Shown here: piece after piece, positions 19,020 to 29,861 of the stretch
How positions within the stretch are numbered: the first letter of the stretch is position 1
Layout of the letters: each line of letters opens with the position of its first letter
Assembly (NCBI RefSeq): GCF_037943105.1
Contig: NZ_CP149803.1
Span: forward strand, 868,001 to 932,000
Source: Pseudomonas sp. TMP9
Lineage (GTDB): Bacteria; Pseudomonadota; Gammaproteobacteria; Pseudomonadales; Pseudomonadaceae
Direction: 5' to 3'
DNA length: 64,000 nucleotides
Translations under genes and position numbers: made by a program
Notes under the pieces: generated by a model
What the model was told of the DNA's origin: nothing
Seen by the model: the letters and a program-made list of their open reading frames with translations, nothing else
Database searches by the model: none

Positions 19020-19035
19020 TTGGTTGTGTTGAGGC

Positions 19036-20700
19036 TCAACCGCGATGACGGTCGCGGAAGTGCTGAATCAGCCCCTCGGTCGAGGCGTCGCTGGCCGGAG
19101 TTTCCAGTTGCCCGGTTAAGCGTTGATAGACGCCCTTACCCAGCTCTTTACCCAGCTCAACGCCCCACTGATCAAAGGCATTAGTGCCCCAGATCGCACT
19201 CTGTACAAACACCTTGTGTTCATACAAAGCCACCAGCGCACCCAGGCTAAAGGGGTCGACACGGTTGAGCGCAATGATCGTGCTCGGGCGGTTGCCGGGC
19301 ACCATCTTGTGCTGCGCTAGGCGCTGCACTTCGGCTTCGTCCAGGCCCTTGGCACGCAGTTCACTCTCGGCTTCATCGCGGGTTTTACCGTGCATCAGTG
19401 CCTGGCTTTGCGACAGGCAGTTGGCAAACAGCCACTGATGGTGGTCGGCCAGCGGGCTGAAGCTGTTAACCGGGACAATAAAGTCCGCCGGGATTAACTC
19501 GGTGCCCTGGTGCAGTAACTGGTGGTAGGCATGCTGACCGTTGCAGCCGACCCCGCCCCAGATCACCGGTCCGGTACTGAAGTCCACCGGGCTGCCGTCT
19601 TGGCGCACTGACTTGCCGTTGGACTCCATGTCCAGTTGCTGCAGGTGCTTGGTGAAGTTACGTAGGTAGTGATCGTAAGGCAGGATCGCCTGGCTTTTTG
19701 CCCCCCAAAAATTGCCATACCAGATGCCCAGCAAGGCCATCAGTACCGGCATGTTTTCCGCCAGCGGCGCCTGGGTGAAGTGCTGATCCATGGCATAGGC
19801 GCCAGCCAGCAGTTCCTTGAAATTGGAGATGCCGATGGCCAGTGCGATGGGTAAGCCAATGGCTGACCATAAGGAGTAACGGCCGCCGACCCAGTCCCAC
19901 ATCGGGAAGATATTTTCCGCTTTGATGCCGAACTCGATGGCGGCGCTGGCGTTGCTGGTCACTGCAATAAAGTGCTTGTGCAACTCAGCTTCCGGACCGC
20001 CTAAGGCTAGATACCAGTCGCGAGCTGCTAAGGCGTTTTTCAAAGTTTCCAGAGTGCTGAAGGACTTTGATGAGACGATAAATAACGTGGTTTCTGGGTC
20101 TAGATGGGCAGTCAGCTCGCGGAACTCACTGCCATCAATGTTGGCCAGGTAATGGCAGCGCACGCCACGCTGGGTAAACGGGCGCAGCGCTTCGGAGACC
20201 AGCTGCGGGCCGAGGAACGAGCCGCCGATGCCGATATTCACCACTTCGGTGATGGGCTTATCGGTGAAGCCGCGCCACAGGCCACTGTGCACGCGACTGA
20301 CCAGCTCGGTCATCTGATGCAGCACGCGGTGCACCTGCGGAATCAGGTCGACGCCATCCAGTTTTACCTTGCGCCCAATCGGGCTGCGTAACGCTGTGTG
20401 CAGTGCCGCGCGGCCTTCTGAGGCATTGACCTGGTCACCGTTGAATAACGCCTGTATCGAGTCATGAAGCTGGCTTTGCTCAGCCAGTTGCATCAGCAGC
20501 CCTAGTGTTTTTTCGTCGATTAAGTTCTTTGAGTAATCCAGCAGCAAGCCGCAGCTGTTCAGGGAGAAACGCTTAAAGCGCTGCGGATCATTGGCAAAGG
20601 CCTCGCGCATGCTGAAGTCGTTCATCTGCTCGCGTTGCGCGTGCAGCGCCTGCCAAGCGGGCAGGTGGGTGAAATCTTGCGGCTGCTGGTAGTAGGCCAT
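19036..20700 (-). CDS. pgi: Glucose-6-phosphate isomerase
   Basis: Pgi interconverts glucose-6-phosphate and fructose-6-phosphate. In pseudomonads, which lack a complete glycolytic pathway, it serves mainly gluconeogenesis and the Entner-Doudoroff cycle. The 554-residue protein carries the family signatures [21 protein letters not shown] near 205-215, the [12 protein letters not shown] segment and [11 protein letters not shown] near the C-terminus. The frame opens at 20736; ATG 20700 ([10 protein letters not shown]) follows AAGGAATA. A terminator for the upstream panC lies between them, so pgi probably has its own promoter. Confidence 0.96.
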   Translation of the reverse strand: MAYYQQPQDFTHLPAWQALHAQREQMNDFSMREAFANDPQRFKRFSLNSCGLLLDYSKNLIDEKTLGLLMQLAEQSQLHDSIQALFNGDQVNASEGRAALHTALRSPIGRKVKLDGVDLIPQVHRVLHQMTELVSRVHSGLWRGFTDKPITEVVNIGIGGSFLGPQLVSEALRPFTQRGVRCHYLANIDGSEFRELTAHLDPETTLFIVSSKSFSTLETLKNALAARDWYLALGGPEAELHKHFIAVTSNASAAIEFGIKAENIFPMWDWVGGRYSLWSAIGLPIALAIGISNFKELLAGAYAMDQHFTQAPLAENMPVLMALLGIWYGNFWGAKSQAILPYDHYLRNFTKHLQQLDMESNGKSVRQDGSPVDFSTGPVIWGGVGCNGQHAYHQLLHQGTELIPADFIVPVNSFSPLADHHQWLFANCLSQSQALMHGKTRDEAESELRAKGLDEAEVQRLAQHKMVPGNRPSTIIALNRVDPFSLGALVALYEHKVFVQSAIWGTNAFDQWGVELGKELGKGVYQRLTGQLETPASDASTEGLIQHFRDRHRG

Positions 20701-20738
20701 GGGTGCGTATTCCTTATTCTGGGTGCGGCGAGTCATGC

Positions 20739-20765
20739 AAAAAAGCCCGGAGCAATCCGGGCCTT
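20739..20765 (-). terminator. Rho-independent terminator after panC
   Basis: Read on the minus strand, AAGGCCCGG is paired with CCGGGCTTTTTT. The T run points to the end of the panB-panC transcript, before pgi. Confidence 0.85.
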
Positions 20766-20864
20766 GAGTGTAACGGGCGGGTGCGGGTGATAAACCCGTC
20801 CTGTAGACCGTTGAAAGCGACCTAGGTGCCGAACTGCGTTGTAATCCAAGAACACTGCGTGCTG

Positions 20865-21725
20865 TCAGGTTGGAATATCCAACTCGAAGGCCAGGTTGTC
20901 GATCAGCCGTGTACTGCCAATAAATGCGGCCAGTAAAATCACCAGCTGCCGGTCATCATCCGTTGCTGGGCGTAGGCTGTTAGACTCGCGTATTTCCAGA
21001 TAATCAGGACGAAAACCGGCTGCACTGTGCTGCGCTTGCGCGGCGCTGACCAGTTTGGCGTAGTCACGTTCGCCCGCTCTAATCGCTGCGGCCATTTCTT
21101 CCAGGCTGCGGTACAGCAGCGGCGCTACGTTCAGTTGTTCGCTACTTAAGTAACCGTTGCGCGAAGACAGCGCCAGACCATCCTCCGCGCGCACGGTCGG
21201 CTCACCGATGATTTGGATTGGCATATTCAGGTCGCGCACCAAGGTGCGGATCACGGCTAATTGCTGAAAGTCTTTCTGGCCAAAAATCGCCAAGTCCGGT
21301 TGCACCATATTGAACAGCTTGCTTACAACCGTGGCGACGCCTTCGAAGTGTCCCGGCCGGCTGGCTCCGCACAGTCCTTCGGACACACCGGGTACGCTGA
21401 CGCGGGTCTGGTCGTCGATGCCGTGGGGGTACATTTCCCCGACGTCCGGGGTGAACAGCAGGTGGCAGCCGGCGTCGACCAGTTTTTCCTGATCGGCAAG
21501 CAGGGTGCGTGGGTATTTGCCGAGGTCTTCACTGGGGCCGAACTGCAGTGGGTTAACAAAAATACTGGCAATTACAAAATCAGCACGTTGCGTGGCTTTG
21601 CTCACCAGCGCGGCGTGCCCTGCGTGCAGATTACCCATGGTCGGGACGAAGGCGATTTGTTTGCCTTCGGCGCGAGCCTGGGCGATAGCGGCGCGTAACT
21701 CGCGCACGCTTTTAACTGTGTTCAT
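20865..21725 (-). CDS. panC: Pantothenate synthetase PanC
   Basis: PanC condenses pantoate and beta-alanine, using ATP, to form pantothenate for coenzyme A. The 286-residue protein has the nucleotide-binding motif HAGH (34-37) in [10 protein letters not shown], the conserved [12 protein letters not shown] segment near 147-158 and the second ATP motif [11 protein letters not shown]. Its ATG overlaps the panB TGA (ATGA), so the two are translationally coupled. panD, which supplies beta-alanine and in PAO1 follows panC, is not here; the gap to pgi is only 160 bases and holds a terminator. Confidence 0.96.
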   Translation of the reverse strand: MNTVKSVRELRAAIAQARAEGKQIAFVPTMGNLHAGHAALVSKATQRADFVIASIFVNPLQFGPSEDLGKYPRTLLADQEKLVDAGCHLLFTPDVGEMYPHGIDDQTRVSVPGVSEGLCGASRPGHFEGVATVVSKLFNMVQPDLAIFGQKDFQQLAVIRTLVRDLNMPIQIIGEPTVRAEDGLALSSRNGYLSSEQLNVAPLLYRSLEEMAAAIRAGERDYAKLVSAAQAQHSAAGFRPDYLEIRESNSLRPATDDDRQLVILLAAFIGSTRLIDNLAFELDIPT

Positions 21726-22522
21726 GCAGAAAATCCGTGCTCGGCTGCTGGGAAGCTTTGGTCTTTTACCGCTTTGACGTAGGCGCTGATGGCATGCTGG
21801 ATGCTGCTTTGGCCGGTCATAAAGTTCTTCACAAACTTCGGGGTGCGGCCACTTAACGACAGCCCAAGCATGTCATGCAACACCAGTACTTGGCCGTCGG
21901 TGGCTGAGCCTGCACCAATACCAATCACAGGGATTTTAACCGCTTGGCTGATCTCGGCGGCCAGCTCGCTGGGTACGCATTCGAGTAACAGCATGGCAGC
22001 GCCAGCCTGCTCCAGTGCCATGGCGTCGGCCCGCATCTGCCGGGCTTGCGCTTCTTGGCGACCCTGTACCTTATAGCCGCCAAGAATATTCACCGCTTGT
22101 GGGGTCAAACCCAGGTGCGCGCACACCGGCACGCCGCGCTCGGCCAGTTGACGAATCGGCTCAGCCAGCCAAGCGGCACCTTCCAGCTTGACCATATGCG
22201 CACCGGCACGCATCAGCGCGGCGCAGTTATTCAGCGTTTGTTCACTGGTGGCGTAGGCCATAAACGGCAGGTCGGCGAGAATCAGCGCGCCCTGGTTGCC
22301 CTGTTTGACGCTGGCGGTGTGATAGGCCATGTCCGCGACCGTTACCGGTAGCGTGCTGTCATGGCCTTGCAAGACCATGCCAAGGGAGTCGCCCACCAAC
22401 AGCACATCGACACCCGCCTGGCAGGCTGTGCGCGCGAAGGTAGCGTCATAGCAGGTCAGCATGGCAATTTTTTCGCCGCTCTGCTTGAGGCTTTGCAGGG
22501 TGGTCAGGGTTACATCAGGCAT
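21722..22522 (-). CDS. panB: Ketopantoate hydroxymethyltransferase PanB
   Basis: PanB adds a hydroxymethyl group from methylene-tetrahydrofolate to 2-oxoisovalerate, making ketopantoate. The 266-residue protein has the family segments [29 protein letters not shown] with the metal-ligand Asp, and KLEGA. The frame extends to 22537, but ATG 22522 ([13 protein letters not shown]) matches family starts. It is followed by panC with an ATGA overlap. Its substrate 2-oxoisovalerate comes from the ilv pathway encoded at 56-59 kb, and its folate cofactor pathway includes the adjacent folK. The 210-base gap to folK probably holds its promoter. Confidence 0.96.
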   Translation of the reverse strand: MPDVTLTTLQSLKQSGEKIAMLTCYDATFARTACQAGVDVLLVGDSLGMVLQGHDSTLPVTVADMAYHTASVKQGNQGALILADLPFMAYATSEQTLNNCAALMRAGAHMVKLEGAAWLAEPIRQLAERGVPVCAHLGLTPQAVNILGGYKVQGRQEAQARQMRADAMALEQAGAAMLLLECVPSELAAEISQAVKIPVIGIGAGSATDGQVLVLHDMLGLSLSGRTPKFVKNFMTGQSSIQHAISAYVKAVKDQSFPAAEHGFSA

Positions 22523-22750
22523 GAAAACTGTCCTCACTCAGGCGTTCAGTCTGCAGTTGTGCTGCTACGAATGGGCCTGCATTGGCCGCAAATTGCACCG
22601 GTGCGGGGCAACGGGACGCCTATAGTCCAGATGGGGGCGCGCGAAGTCAATTGCAGGTGTTACCGGCTTGTTACGGGCGTTACCGCCACCAGGCGTGATC
22701 GGGACCAGCGCCAAGGTGACGGCGGCGCTAACCGAAGCACAGTTTTGCCC

Positions 22751-23251
22751 TCAAATTGACGATGTCTCATTCAGCCGCTCAAGCCCCGCAAATGGGCAGT
22801 TGCTGAGCAGTTCTGTGAGCGCTCGGCCATCGGGTAAACGCAGGTGTGGAGCAATTTCTGCCAGCGGATAGAGTACAAAGGCGCGGGCATGCATATGGTA
22901 ATGCGGCACGGTTAGGCGCGGCTCATCAACCTGCAAGGCACCAAACAGCAGGATATCCAGATCGAGTGTGCGTGGCCCCCAGCGCTCGGCCTTGCGGGTA
23001 CGACCTTGCTCTTGTTCGATGGTTTGCAGCGCATCTAACAAGGCAAGAGGGCTGAGGTCAGTATCCAGGGCGGCGACCGCATTCACATAACGCGGCTGGT
23101 CTGCCGGGCCCAAGGGGTCGCTGATATACAAGGACGATTGGGCGATCAGTGCGGTTTGCGGTAACGCGGCGATGGCGGCAAGGGCATTACGCAATTGCTC
23201 AGTGGGCGTGGACAAGTTGCTGCCCAAGCCGATATAGACGCGCACCCTCAT
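22751..23251 (-). CDS. folK: 2-amino-4-hydroxy-6-hydroxymethyldihydropteridine pyrophosphokinase
   Basis: FolK transfers pyrophosphate from ATP to the pterin alcohol in folate synthesis. The 166-residue protein has the family signatures YIGLGSNLS at the N-terminus, PRYVNAVAAL near 53-62 and the metal/ATP motif RWGPRTLDLDILLF near 88-101. The ATG overlaps the pcnB stop codon by four bases, so its translation is probably coupled to pcnB. The same pcnB-folK-panB-panC order is found in PAO1. Confidence 0.95.
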   Translation of the reverse strand: MRVRVYIGLGSNLSTPTEQLRNALAAIAALPQTALIAQSSLYISDPLGPADQPRYVNAVAALDTDLSPLALLDALQTIEQEQGRTRKAERWGPRTLDLDILLFGALQVDEPRLTVPHYHMHARAFVLYPLAEIAPHLRLPDGRALTELLSNCPFAGLERLNETSSI

Positions 23252-24654
23252 TCCCCTGACGAAGCGCTCGCGTCTTCACCGACGGGGCCGCGCTTGCGCT
23301 TGCTGTTGTTGCGTTTGCGCTTACGCGGCGCGCCAGGGCCGTCGTCCTTGCTGCTGAGGTCGCGGATCATGTTACGCCGCTCGCTGTCGCTGATTTCCTG
23401 ATAACGCGTCCACCAGTCGCCGAGGCCGCCGGTCTGCTCACCAGCACTTTCACGCAATAAGAGGAAGTCGTATCCAGCACGGAAACGCGGATTTTCCAGC
23501 AGGGTGTCGGCGCGTTTGCCACTGCGCCGCGGTAGGCGTTCCTGCATATCCCAGATTTCACGGATCGGCATGGTGAAACGCTTGGGCACAGCGATGCGCT
23601 GGCACTGTTCGCTGATGAGCTCGTGCGCAGCTTCCTGCATGGCCGGGATCGGCGGCATGCCGCGATCCTGCAGTTTGATCACCCGAGCAGGCAGGGCTGG
23701 CCACAACAGCGCGGCGAGGAGGAAGGCCGGCGTCACCGTCTTGCCTTGTTGAATGCGCAGGTCGGTGCTGTCTAAGGCATTACGGATCAGCTGATCGGTG
23801 TAGTCCGGGTTGAGCTTCAGCGCTTCAGCGCTGGCCGGAAACAGCTGGCCGAACAGGCCGTAATCAACCAGCAGCTCGTAGGTGTACACCGCATAACCGG
23901 CGAGAAACAGTTTAAGCACTTCATCGAACAAGCGCGCAGCGGGGATACCGCCGAGCAGTGGCGCCAGTTTATAAATTGGCGCGGCGCTGTGTTTTTCGAT
24001 GTCGAAATCCAGCTTGGCAGCAAAGCGCACCGCACGCAGCATGCGCACCGGGTCTTCCTGGTAGCGCTGGGTGGGATCGCCAATCAAGCGGATCAGGTGA
24101 TTACGGATGTCATGCACGCCGTTGGCGTAATCGAGAATGCGCTCAGTGCTGGGGTCGTAATACAGCGCATTTATGGTGAAGTCACGGCGCTGGGCGTCGT
24201 CTTCCAAGCTGCCATAAACGTTATCGCGCAAGATTCGGCCGCTTTCGTTGCGTGACGACAGGTTGTTGTTTTCTTCCTCATCACCCTCAGGGTGATTGGC
24301 GCGGAAGGTGGCGACTTCGATAATTTCACGGCCAAAATGCACATGAACGAGTTTGAAGCGTCGACCAATGACCCGAGCGTTTCGAAATTCGGCTCGCACC
24401 TGCTCCGGTGTAGCGCTGGTGGCCACGTCGAAATCTTTGGGGTCTATATCCAGAAGCAGATCGCGCACACACCCGCCGACCAGATAAGCCTGGTAGCCAG
24501 CTTGTTGCAGGCGCTCCACTATGCTGGTGGCGTAGCGGCTGATTTCACCGCGCTCGATGGGGTGTTGGCTGCTGCTCAGCACTTCAGGTGTGCTGGGCGA
24601 GTGTTTGCCAAGGCGGACGGGGGTACGGAAAGACTTGAACAGCTTTTTCAGCAT
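23248..24654 (-). CDS. pcnB: Poly(A) polymerase I
   Basis: PcnB adds 3' poly(A) tails that mark bacterial RNAs for degradation. The 468-residue protein has the class II nucleotidyltransferase head with GGCVRDLLL and the catalytic DPKDFDVATSA near 72-82. An RNA-binding helical domain and a basic tail (KRKRNNSKRKRG) follow. MLKKLF (ATG 24654) is chosen by family likeness. GTG 24663, three codons earlier, is possible. Neither has a clear Shine-Dalgarno. The gene lies downstream of crcZ on the same strand and overlaps folK. Confidence 0.93.
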   Translation of the reverse strand: MLKKLFKSFRTPVRLGKHSPSTPEVLSSSQHPIERGEISRYATSIVERLQQAGYQAYLVGGCVRDLLLDIDPKDFDVATSATPEQVRAEFRNARVIGRRFKLVHVHFGREIIEVATFRANHPEGDEEENNNLSSRNESGRILRDNVYGSLEDDAQRRDFTINALYYDPSTERILDYANGVHDIRNHLIRLIGDPTQRYQEDPVRMLRAVRFAAKLDFDIEKHSAAPIYKLAPLLGGIPAARLFDEVLKLFLAGYAVYTYELLVDYGLFGQLFPASAEALKLNPDYTDQLIRNALDSTDLRIQQGKTVTPAFLLAALLWPALPARVIKLQDRGMPPIPAMQEAAHELISEQCQRIAVPKRFTMPIREIWDMQERLPRRSGKRADTLLENPRFRAGYDFLLLRESAGEQTGGLGDWWTRYQEISDSERRNMIRDLSSKDDGPGAPRKRKRNNSKRKRGPVGEDASASSGE

Positions 24655-24779
24655 GGGAGGCACTGTTTGACTAAATGACTGGCCAGAGTATAAGCCGGCC
24701 GCAGGAATGCCGCAGATTTTAGCATTGAGTTGAGGTTTGATGCAGAAAACGGCGGGAAACTGCTTTGTATGCGGATTTG

Positions 24780-25155
24780 CAAGCTACTGGGGGAGCCGAA
24801 GCTCCCCCTTAAATTGCTGCATGCTCTTTTTTATTATTATGGCGGGCTTATTGTTTTTGTTGATTTACCCGTTCCGTCCAGTCAGTGACTTTTGGAAAAC
24901 TCCCAAGATGGGATTGATGAGCAAACGGATTTCTTTGGTTGCTGACGCTGCCGTAATCACTGAGTGATCTAACCAGTTCTGGCGCTGCTTCAAGGCAGTT
25001 TTGTAATTCTCAGCCTGGTTGTGGGGTAAACCCCAAGGCAATTCCTCTCCAAAAGAATCAGTTAGCTACGCCTTCGCAGTGTTGTTTTTATTATGCTGAA
25101 GTCGGTACGTCTTATTTTTATTAGGGTTGTAAGGTGCTTGTTATTGTTCTTGTAC
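24780..25155 (-). ncRNA. crcZ: CrcZ small RNA (catabolite repression control)
   Basis: CrcZ sequesters Hfq (with Crc) through A-rich CA motifs and so relieves carbon catabolite repression. The position between cbrB and pcnB, the cbrB-to-pcnB orientation and the sigma-54 promoter all match P. aeruginosa crcZ. On the minus strand, A-rich segments of the expected AAnAAn kind occur near 25138-25154 (ACAAGAACAATAACAAG), 25080-25094 (AATAAAAACAACA) and 24848-24862 (AACAAAAACAATAA). The 5' end is placed about 12 bases after the -12 element. The 3' end is uncertain; a GGGGGAGC/GCTCCCCC hairpin lies at 24789-24808 but has no T run. The length of about 375-400 nt fits. Confidence 0.85.
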
Positions 25156-25165
25156 AGAAGATATA

Positions 25166-25180
25166 GCAGAACCCGTGCCA
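25166..25180 (-). promoter_or_regulatory. Sigma-54 promoter of crcZ
   Basis: On the minus strand TGGCAC-GGGTT-CTGC gives the -24 GG and -12 GC with correct spacing. CbrB, encoded just upstream, is a sigma-54 activator. Confidence 0.88.
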
Positions 25181-25240
25181 GTTTTAGTAAATCCTTTAAA
25201 ATCAGGGGCTTGAGGTTTTTAAGGGGTGTCTGACGGGTAT

Positions 25241-25279
25241 AAAAAAGCCGGGTTCTCGTTACCTTAAGACCCGGCTTTG
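25241..25279 (-). terminator. Rho-independent terminator after cbrB
   Basis: On the minus strand AAAGCCGGGT pairs with ACCCGGCTTTTTT across a 15-base loop, about 70 bases after the cbrB stop. It separates cbrB from crcZ and touches the CbrB-binding palindrome. Confidence 0.88.
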
Positions 25280-25303
25280 TTACTAAGTGTTGAGCAGGTA
25301 ACA
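25278..25303. promoter_or_regulatory. CbrB binding site upstream of crcZ
   Basis: TGTTAC-N14-GTAACA is an exact match to the CbrB recognition palindrome described for P. aeruginosa crcZ, as I recall it. It lies about 100 bases upstream of the -24 element, a normal enhancer distance. Confidence 0.75.
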
Positions 25304-25350
25304 GGCGGTGCAACTTCTAACGCACGTTTCTGTCACCCACGTGGGGTGCA

Positions 25351-26778
25351 CTAGTCTGCGGTAACGCTTGAGGGTTTGCGGCGCGGGATGCCTAGGCGCT
25401 GGCGGCGTTCCCAGAGGCATTTGCGGCTGATACCGAGTTTGCGTGCCAGTTCAGTCTCGGTCATGTGGTCCTGATGCTCGAGTACAAAATGCTGGAAGTA
25501 ATCTTCCAGTGACAGGTCTTCGGTTGGCTCGTTGGTTTCATGGCCTAGGCCGCTGGCATGGCCGGGTAGCCCGCTGAAGTTGTCTTCAAGGTCATCCAGT
25601 TCGATGTCGATGCCCAGCAACTCAGCAGAAATACTATTGCCTTCACAGAGAATGACCGCACGCTCAATGGCGTTCTCCAGTTCGCGCACGTTACCGGGCC
25701 ATGGGTAATGGTGGATGGCTTGTTCGGCGTCGGCGGCAAAGCTCAGGTCGAGTCGGCCCTGACGGGTGCTCTGGCGAATCAAAAACGCCCGCGCAATCTC
25801 GAGTACATCAGCCCCGCGTTCACGCAGCGGCGGCAGTTTTAGGGCGATCACGTGCAAGCGATAGTAAAGGTCTTCGCGGAATTGGCCGACCTTCGACAAG
25901 CCTTTCAGGTCGCGGTGGGTCGCGGCGATTAAACGCACATCGACTTTTTGCGATTGTACTGAGCCGACTCTGCGTATTTCGCCTTCCTGCAGCACGCGCA
26001 GCAGGCGCGCTTGTGCCTCTAGGGGGAGTTCACCGATTTCATCGAGGAACAAGGTGCCCCCGTCTGCCGCCTCGACCAGGCCAGCACGGCCAGCACTGGC
26101 GCCGGTAAAGGCTCCTTTTTCGTGGCCAAACAACTCAGATTCGATCAGGGATTCCGGGATGGCGGCGCAGTTCACTGAAATCAACGGCGCTTTGGCGCGA
26201 CGTGAAAGGTTGTGCAGGGCGCGGGCCACCAACTCTTTACCGGTGCCTGACTCGCCCTGAATCAACACATTGGAATCGGTCGGCGCAACCTTGCGGATTT
26301 TGCTGTACATCTCTTCCATGGCGGCGCAGGAGCCAATAATGCCGATCTCGCCATTGCTGTTATCCACCACCTTGTCGCTGCCGGATTTGGCGTTAGCGCC
26401 TGCAGGCGTGGCTGCGCTTTTGCTTTGGTGGAAGTCACGCAGGATACGCGCCACGGCTTGGAGCATTTCGTCGTGGTCGAAGGGTTTGGCGATGTAATCG
26501 ACCGCGCCCATCTTCATCGAGTCGACGGCCGAGCGCAGGCTGGCGTAACTGGTCATGATCAATACGGGAGTGCCTTGGCCGAGCTTGATCAGCTCAGTGC
26601 CAGGTGCGCCGGGCAGGCGCAGGTCACTGACGATCAGGTCAAAGCTGTGGATACTGAAGCGCTCTTGCGCCTCTTGCACTGAGCCGGCTTCGCTGACTTG
26701 GTATTGGTTGCGCTCGAGCAGGCGGCGCAGGGCAGAGCGGATAATAGTTTCGTCTTCAACGATCAGAATATGGGGCAT
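25351..26778 (-). CDS. cbrB: Two-component sigma-54 response regulator CbrB
   Basis: CbrB is the NtrC-family regulator that, with CbrA, controls carbon/nitrogen balance and drives crcZ. The 475-residue protein has a receiver domain with phospho-acceptor Asp52 (VSDLRLPG). An AAA+ domain follows with the Walker A motif GESGTGKE and the sigma-54-contacting GAFTGA loop. A C-terminal Fis-type helix-turn-helix ([19 protein letters not shown]) completes it. The frame extends ten codons upstream; ATG 26778 ([10 protein letters not shown]) is the family start. It follows cbrA by 75 bases. Its likely target sits directly downstream. Confidence 0.96.
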   Translation of the reverse strand: MPHILIVEDETIIRSALRRLLERNQYQVSEAGSVQEAQERFSIHSFDLIVSDLRLPGAPGTELIKLGQGTPVLIMTSYASLRSAVDSMKMGAVDYIAKPFDHDEMLQAVARILRDFHQSKSAATPAGANAKSGSDKVVDNSNGEIGIIGSCAAMEEMYSKIRKVAPTDSNVLIQGESGTGKELVARALHNLSRRAKAPLISVNCAAIPESLIESELFGHEKGAFTGASAGRAGLVEAADGGTLFLDEIGELPLEAQARLLRVLQEGEIRRVGSVQSQKVDVRLIAATHRDLKGLSKVGQFREDLYYRLHVIALKLPPLRERGADVLEIARAFLIRQSTRQGRLDLSFAADAEQAIHHYPWPGNVRELENAIERAVILCEGNSISAELLGIDIELDDLEDNFSGLPGHASGLGHETNEPTEDLSLEDYFQHFVLEHQDHMTETELARKLGISRKCLWERRQRLGIPRRKPSSVTAD

Positions 26779-26853
26779 TAAAAGGGTCTCTCGACTGTCT
26801 CGGGGCATGCCGCTGGGCTAGAGGCCTGGCAGGCATGCTCTCAGTTAGCTGGT

Positions 26854-29808
26854 TTAAGTCGCTAGGGACGTCGCCTCGACATGCCTCGGCAGGCTGACCC
26901 GAATGCGGGTGCCGCGTTGAAGCGTAAGGTCGGCCGGGCTGTCGATTGTTATCTGGCCATAATGCTCTTCCACAATCGAATAGACCAGTGCGAGGCCAAG
27001 GCCGGTGCCCTTGCCCACTTCTTTGGTGGTGAAGAACGGTTCGAACAAGCGGTCGATGATCGCCTTGGGGATGCCGCTGCCTTCGTCTTCAACGATCAGG
27101 TCGACGGTGTGCTCGAAGGCTTCACTTTTGACCCGAATTGCGCTGCCAGGCGGTGAGGCGTCGCGGGCGTTAGACAGCAGGTTGATGAGCACTTGCGCCA
27201 GCCGCTGTGGGTCACCGATCACCCAATGGTTGGAGTCGCAGAGGTTGAAGAACTGCACCTCGACGCTATGCCGGTTGAGCGCCAGTAGGGCAATGGCATC
27301 CTGGGCAACTTGGGCCAGGCAAACCGGCTCTTCGCTGTTCTGGTGACTGCCCGAATGGGCAAAGCTCATCAGTGATTGGACGATGCGCGACACGCGCTTG
27401 GTCTGTTCGATGATTTGCTCACTGATCTCGGTCAGTTCGCTGTCACCTTCACGCTCCTCACGCAGGTTCTGCGCCAAGCAGGCGATACCGGTGATTGGGT
27501 TGCCGATCTCGTGCGCCACCCCGGCCGCTAGCCGGCCGATGGAGGCCAGGCGTTCGGAGTGGATCAGTTTGTCTTCGAGCAACTGGGTGTCCGTGAGGTC
27601 TTCCACCAGCAGCACTAAGCCACTGTTGCCGGGCGCTAGGGGTTCGTCGATAGCCGCTTTATGCAGGTTCAACCAGCGGGTTTGGCCGTCAAGCCCTAGG
27701 CGTTGTTTGTGCAAGTGCTCGTCGGGCAGTTCGATAAAATTCTGCAGCAGGCTGCGCCACGGCTCGGTCAGAGTGCTCAGGCGTGAGCCGACGACGCGCT
27801 GCGCTGAAATTTCAGTGAGTTCTTCCATGGCCTTGTTCCACATCAGGATCTCTTGATCCTTGGCCAGCGAGCAGACGCCCATGGGCAGCTCTTGCAGGGT
27901 TTGGCGATGATAGCGGCGCAGGGTATCGAGTTCGGCAGCTAGGCCGGTGAGACGCGAGTGGTAATCCTCTAGGCGATTCTCGATAAAGTGAATGTCTTCG
28001 GTGACATAGGTTTCGCTGCCAGCTTTATAAGGCAGGAACGTTTCGACGATGTCTTGGGCCACGCTCGGGCCCATCAGCCCGGAGAGGTTGGCCTCAATAC
28101 GGTCGCGCAAACGGCGCAGGGCGTAAGGTCGGGCCTCATCAAACGGCAGGTGCAAATCGCGCAGTGCTTGCTCGATTTCATGCTGGGCGGTTTTCGCGCC
28201 CAGAGGTTTGGCCAGTTGCGTGGCAAATTCCTGTGGCGAGTTAGCCAGCAATTCACGCCGTTGCGGACGTCGCACGTTATCCACGGCGCAGGCTTCAGCC
28301 GCGCTTTTCTCTTCCGGGCTGGCTTCGCTAAACAGCGACACCAAGGTGAACACCAGCACGTTGGCTGCCAGCGAGCCGATCGCCGCCATGTGCCAGCTGC
28401 TGTCATCCAAGACATAGATGACGTTAAACCAAGGCAGGTAGAGCCCCTGCAAGTTACCAATCATTGGTAACAGCATGCTCACTACCCAAACCGCGATGCC
28501 CACTAATAAGCCGGCGATAAAGCCTTTACGGTTAGCCGTCGGCCAATACAGCACCGAAAGGACGCCCGGCAAAAATTGCAAGGTGGCGACGAAGGCGACG
28601 ATGCCGAGGTTAGCCAGGTCTTGCTCAGCGCCCAGGAGTAAATAGAAGCCGTACCCCGCCATGATCACCAGAAGGATCAAGGCGCGACGGGTCCATTTCA
28701 GCCAGCGGTAGATATTGCCTTCCGATGGCGGCTGATACAGCGGCAATACCACATGGTTAAGAATCATGCCGGACAGCGCCAGGGTGGTGACGATGATCAG
28801 CCCGCTGGAAGCCGACAGGCCGCCGACATAGGCAATCAGGGCCAGCGTCTGGCTGTTGACGGCAATGCCTACGCCGAGGGTGAAGTATTCCGGGTTGGTG
28901 GTGGCGCCTAGCTTCAGTCCAGCCCAAAGAATCAAGGGTACGGCCAAGCTCATCAGCAGCAAAAACAGCGGCAGCCCCCAGCTGGCGCTGACCATGGCGC
29001 GCGGGTTGAGGTTCTCGGTAAAGGTCATGTGGTACATGTGCGGCATGACGATGGCCGAGGCAAAAAACACCAGCAGTAGGGTGCGCCACGGGCCTTCTTG
29101 CAAGGGCGTGTGCAGGCTGCTCAGCGAGGCTTGGTTTTGCAGCAACCAGTTTTGCAGATCCTGCGGACCATCGAATACGCCATACAGCGCATACACACCG
29201 ATGATGCTGATGGCCACCAGCTTGACCACCGACTCGAAGGCGATGGCAAATACCAAACCTTCATGTTTCTCGCGGGTGGCGATATGCCGCGCGCCAAAGA
29301 GGATGGTGAACAGGATGATCAGCCCGCAATAAGCCAGAGCCACGCGTTCCTGCACCGGCTCACGGGTAAGAATGCCGATGGAGTCGGCCACCGCCTGAAT
29401 CTGCAGAGCCAGCAGCGGCAGCACACCCACCAGCATAAATAACGTGGTCAGGGCACCCGCCCAGGTGCTGCGAAAACGGAAGGCAAACAGATCAGCCAGC
29501 GATGACAGTTGGTAGGTCCGGGTAATCTTCAGAATCGGATAGAGCAGCACAGGCGCCAGCAGAAACGCCCCGGATACGCCCAAATAGCTGGCGAGAAAAC
29601 CATAGCCATATTGGTAGGCCAAGCCCACCGTGCCATAGAAGGCCCATGCGCTGGCGTAAACCCCAAGCGACAGGGTGTAGGTCAGCGGGTGGCGAATGAT
29701 CCAGCGAGGAATCAGGCCGTGTTCACTGATCCACGCCACGCCGAACAGAATAAGCAGGTAGGCCGCGCTGATCAGGATCAGCTGGCTCAGGCTAAAGCTA
29801 GTCAGCAT
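26854..29808 (-). CDS. cbrA: Sensor histidine kinase CbrA with transporter-like domain
   Basis: CbrA phosphorylates CbrB and governs use of amino acids and other carbon sources. The 984-residue protein has an N-terminal sodium:solute-symporter-like region with about 13 membrane segments (to about 500), then a linker and a PAS-like region. The kinase core has His766 in [11 protein letters not shown] and the ATP-binding boxes DEGSGIP and [14 protein letters not shown]. The domain order is characteristic of CbrA. The ATG lies 53 bases after cbrX, and cbrB follows. The symporter part suggests a link between transport (histidine in some species) and signalling. Confidence 0.96.
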   Translation of the reverse strand: MLTSFSLSQLILISAAYLLILFGVAWISEHGLIPRWIIRHPLTYTLSLGVYASAWAFYGTVGLAYQYGYGFLASYLGVSGAFLLAPVLLYPILKITRTYQLSSLADLFAFRFRSTWAGALTTLFMLVGVLPLLALQIQAVADSIGILTREPVQERVALAYCGLIILFTILFGARHIATREKHEGLVFAIAFESVVKLVAISIIGVYALYGVFDGPQDLQNWLLQNQASLSSLHTPLQEGPWRTLLLVFFASAIVMPHMYHMTFTENLNPRAMVSASWGLPLFLLLMSLAVPLILWAGLKLGATTNPEYFTLGVGIAVNSQTLALIAYVGGLSASSGLIIVTTLALSGMILNHVVLPLYQPPSEGNIYRWLKWTRRALILLVIMAGYGFYLLLGAEQDLANLGIVAFVATLQFLPGVLSVLYWPTANRKGFIAGLLVGIAVWVVSMLLPMIGNLQGLYLPWFNVIYVLDDSSWHMAAIGSLAANVLVFTLVSLFSEASPEEKSAAEACAVDNVRRPQRRELLANSPQEFATQLAKPLGAKTAQHEIEQALRDLHLPFDEARPYALRRLRDRIEANLSGLMGPSVAQDIVETFLPYKAGSETYVTEDIHFIENRLEDYHSRLTGLAAELDTLRRYHRQTLQELPMGVCSLAKDQEILMWNKAMEELTEISAQRVVGSRLSTLTEPWRSLLQNFIELPDEHLHKQRLGLDGQTRWLNLHKAAIDEPLAPGNSGLVLLVEDLTDTQLLEDKLIHSERLASIGRLAAGVAHEIGNPITGIACLAQNLREEREGDSELTEISEQIIEQTKRVSRIVQSLMSFAHSGSHQNSEEPVCLAQVAQDAIALLALNRHSVEVQFFNLCDSNHWVIGDPQRLAQVLINLLSNARDASPPGSAIRVKSEAFEHTVDLIVEDEGSGIPKAIIDRLFEPFFTTKEVGKGTGLGLALVYSIVEEHYGQITIDSPADLTLQRGTRIRVSLPRHVEATSLAT

Positions 29809-29861
29809 CAGATGGGCTCAGCGAAAGAATAAAAACCAGGCTCACGTGCTGGCGCAGTGCT

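Noticed and set aside
18838..19032. 64-codon frame between pgi and the thiolase gene
   Set aside because: It has no ribosome site or family likeness and contains the hairpin downstream of pgi.
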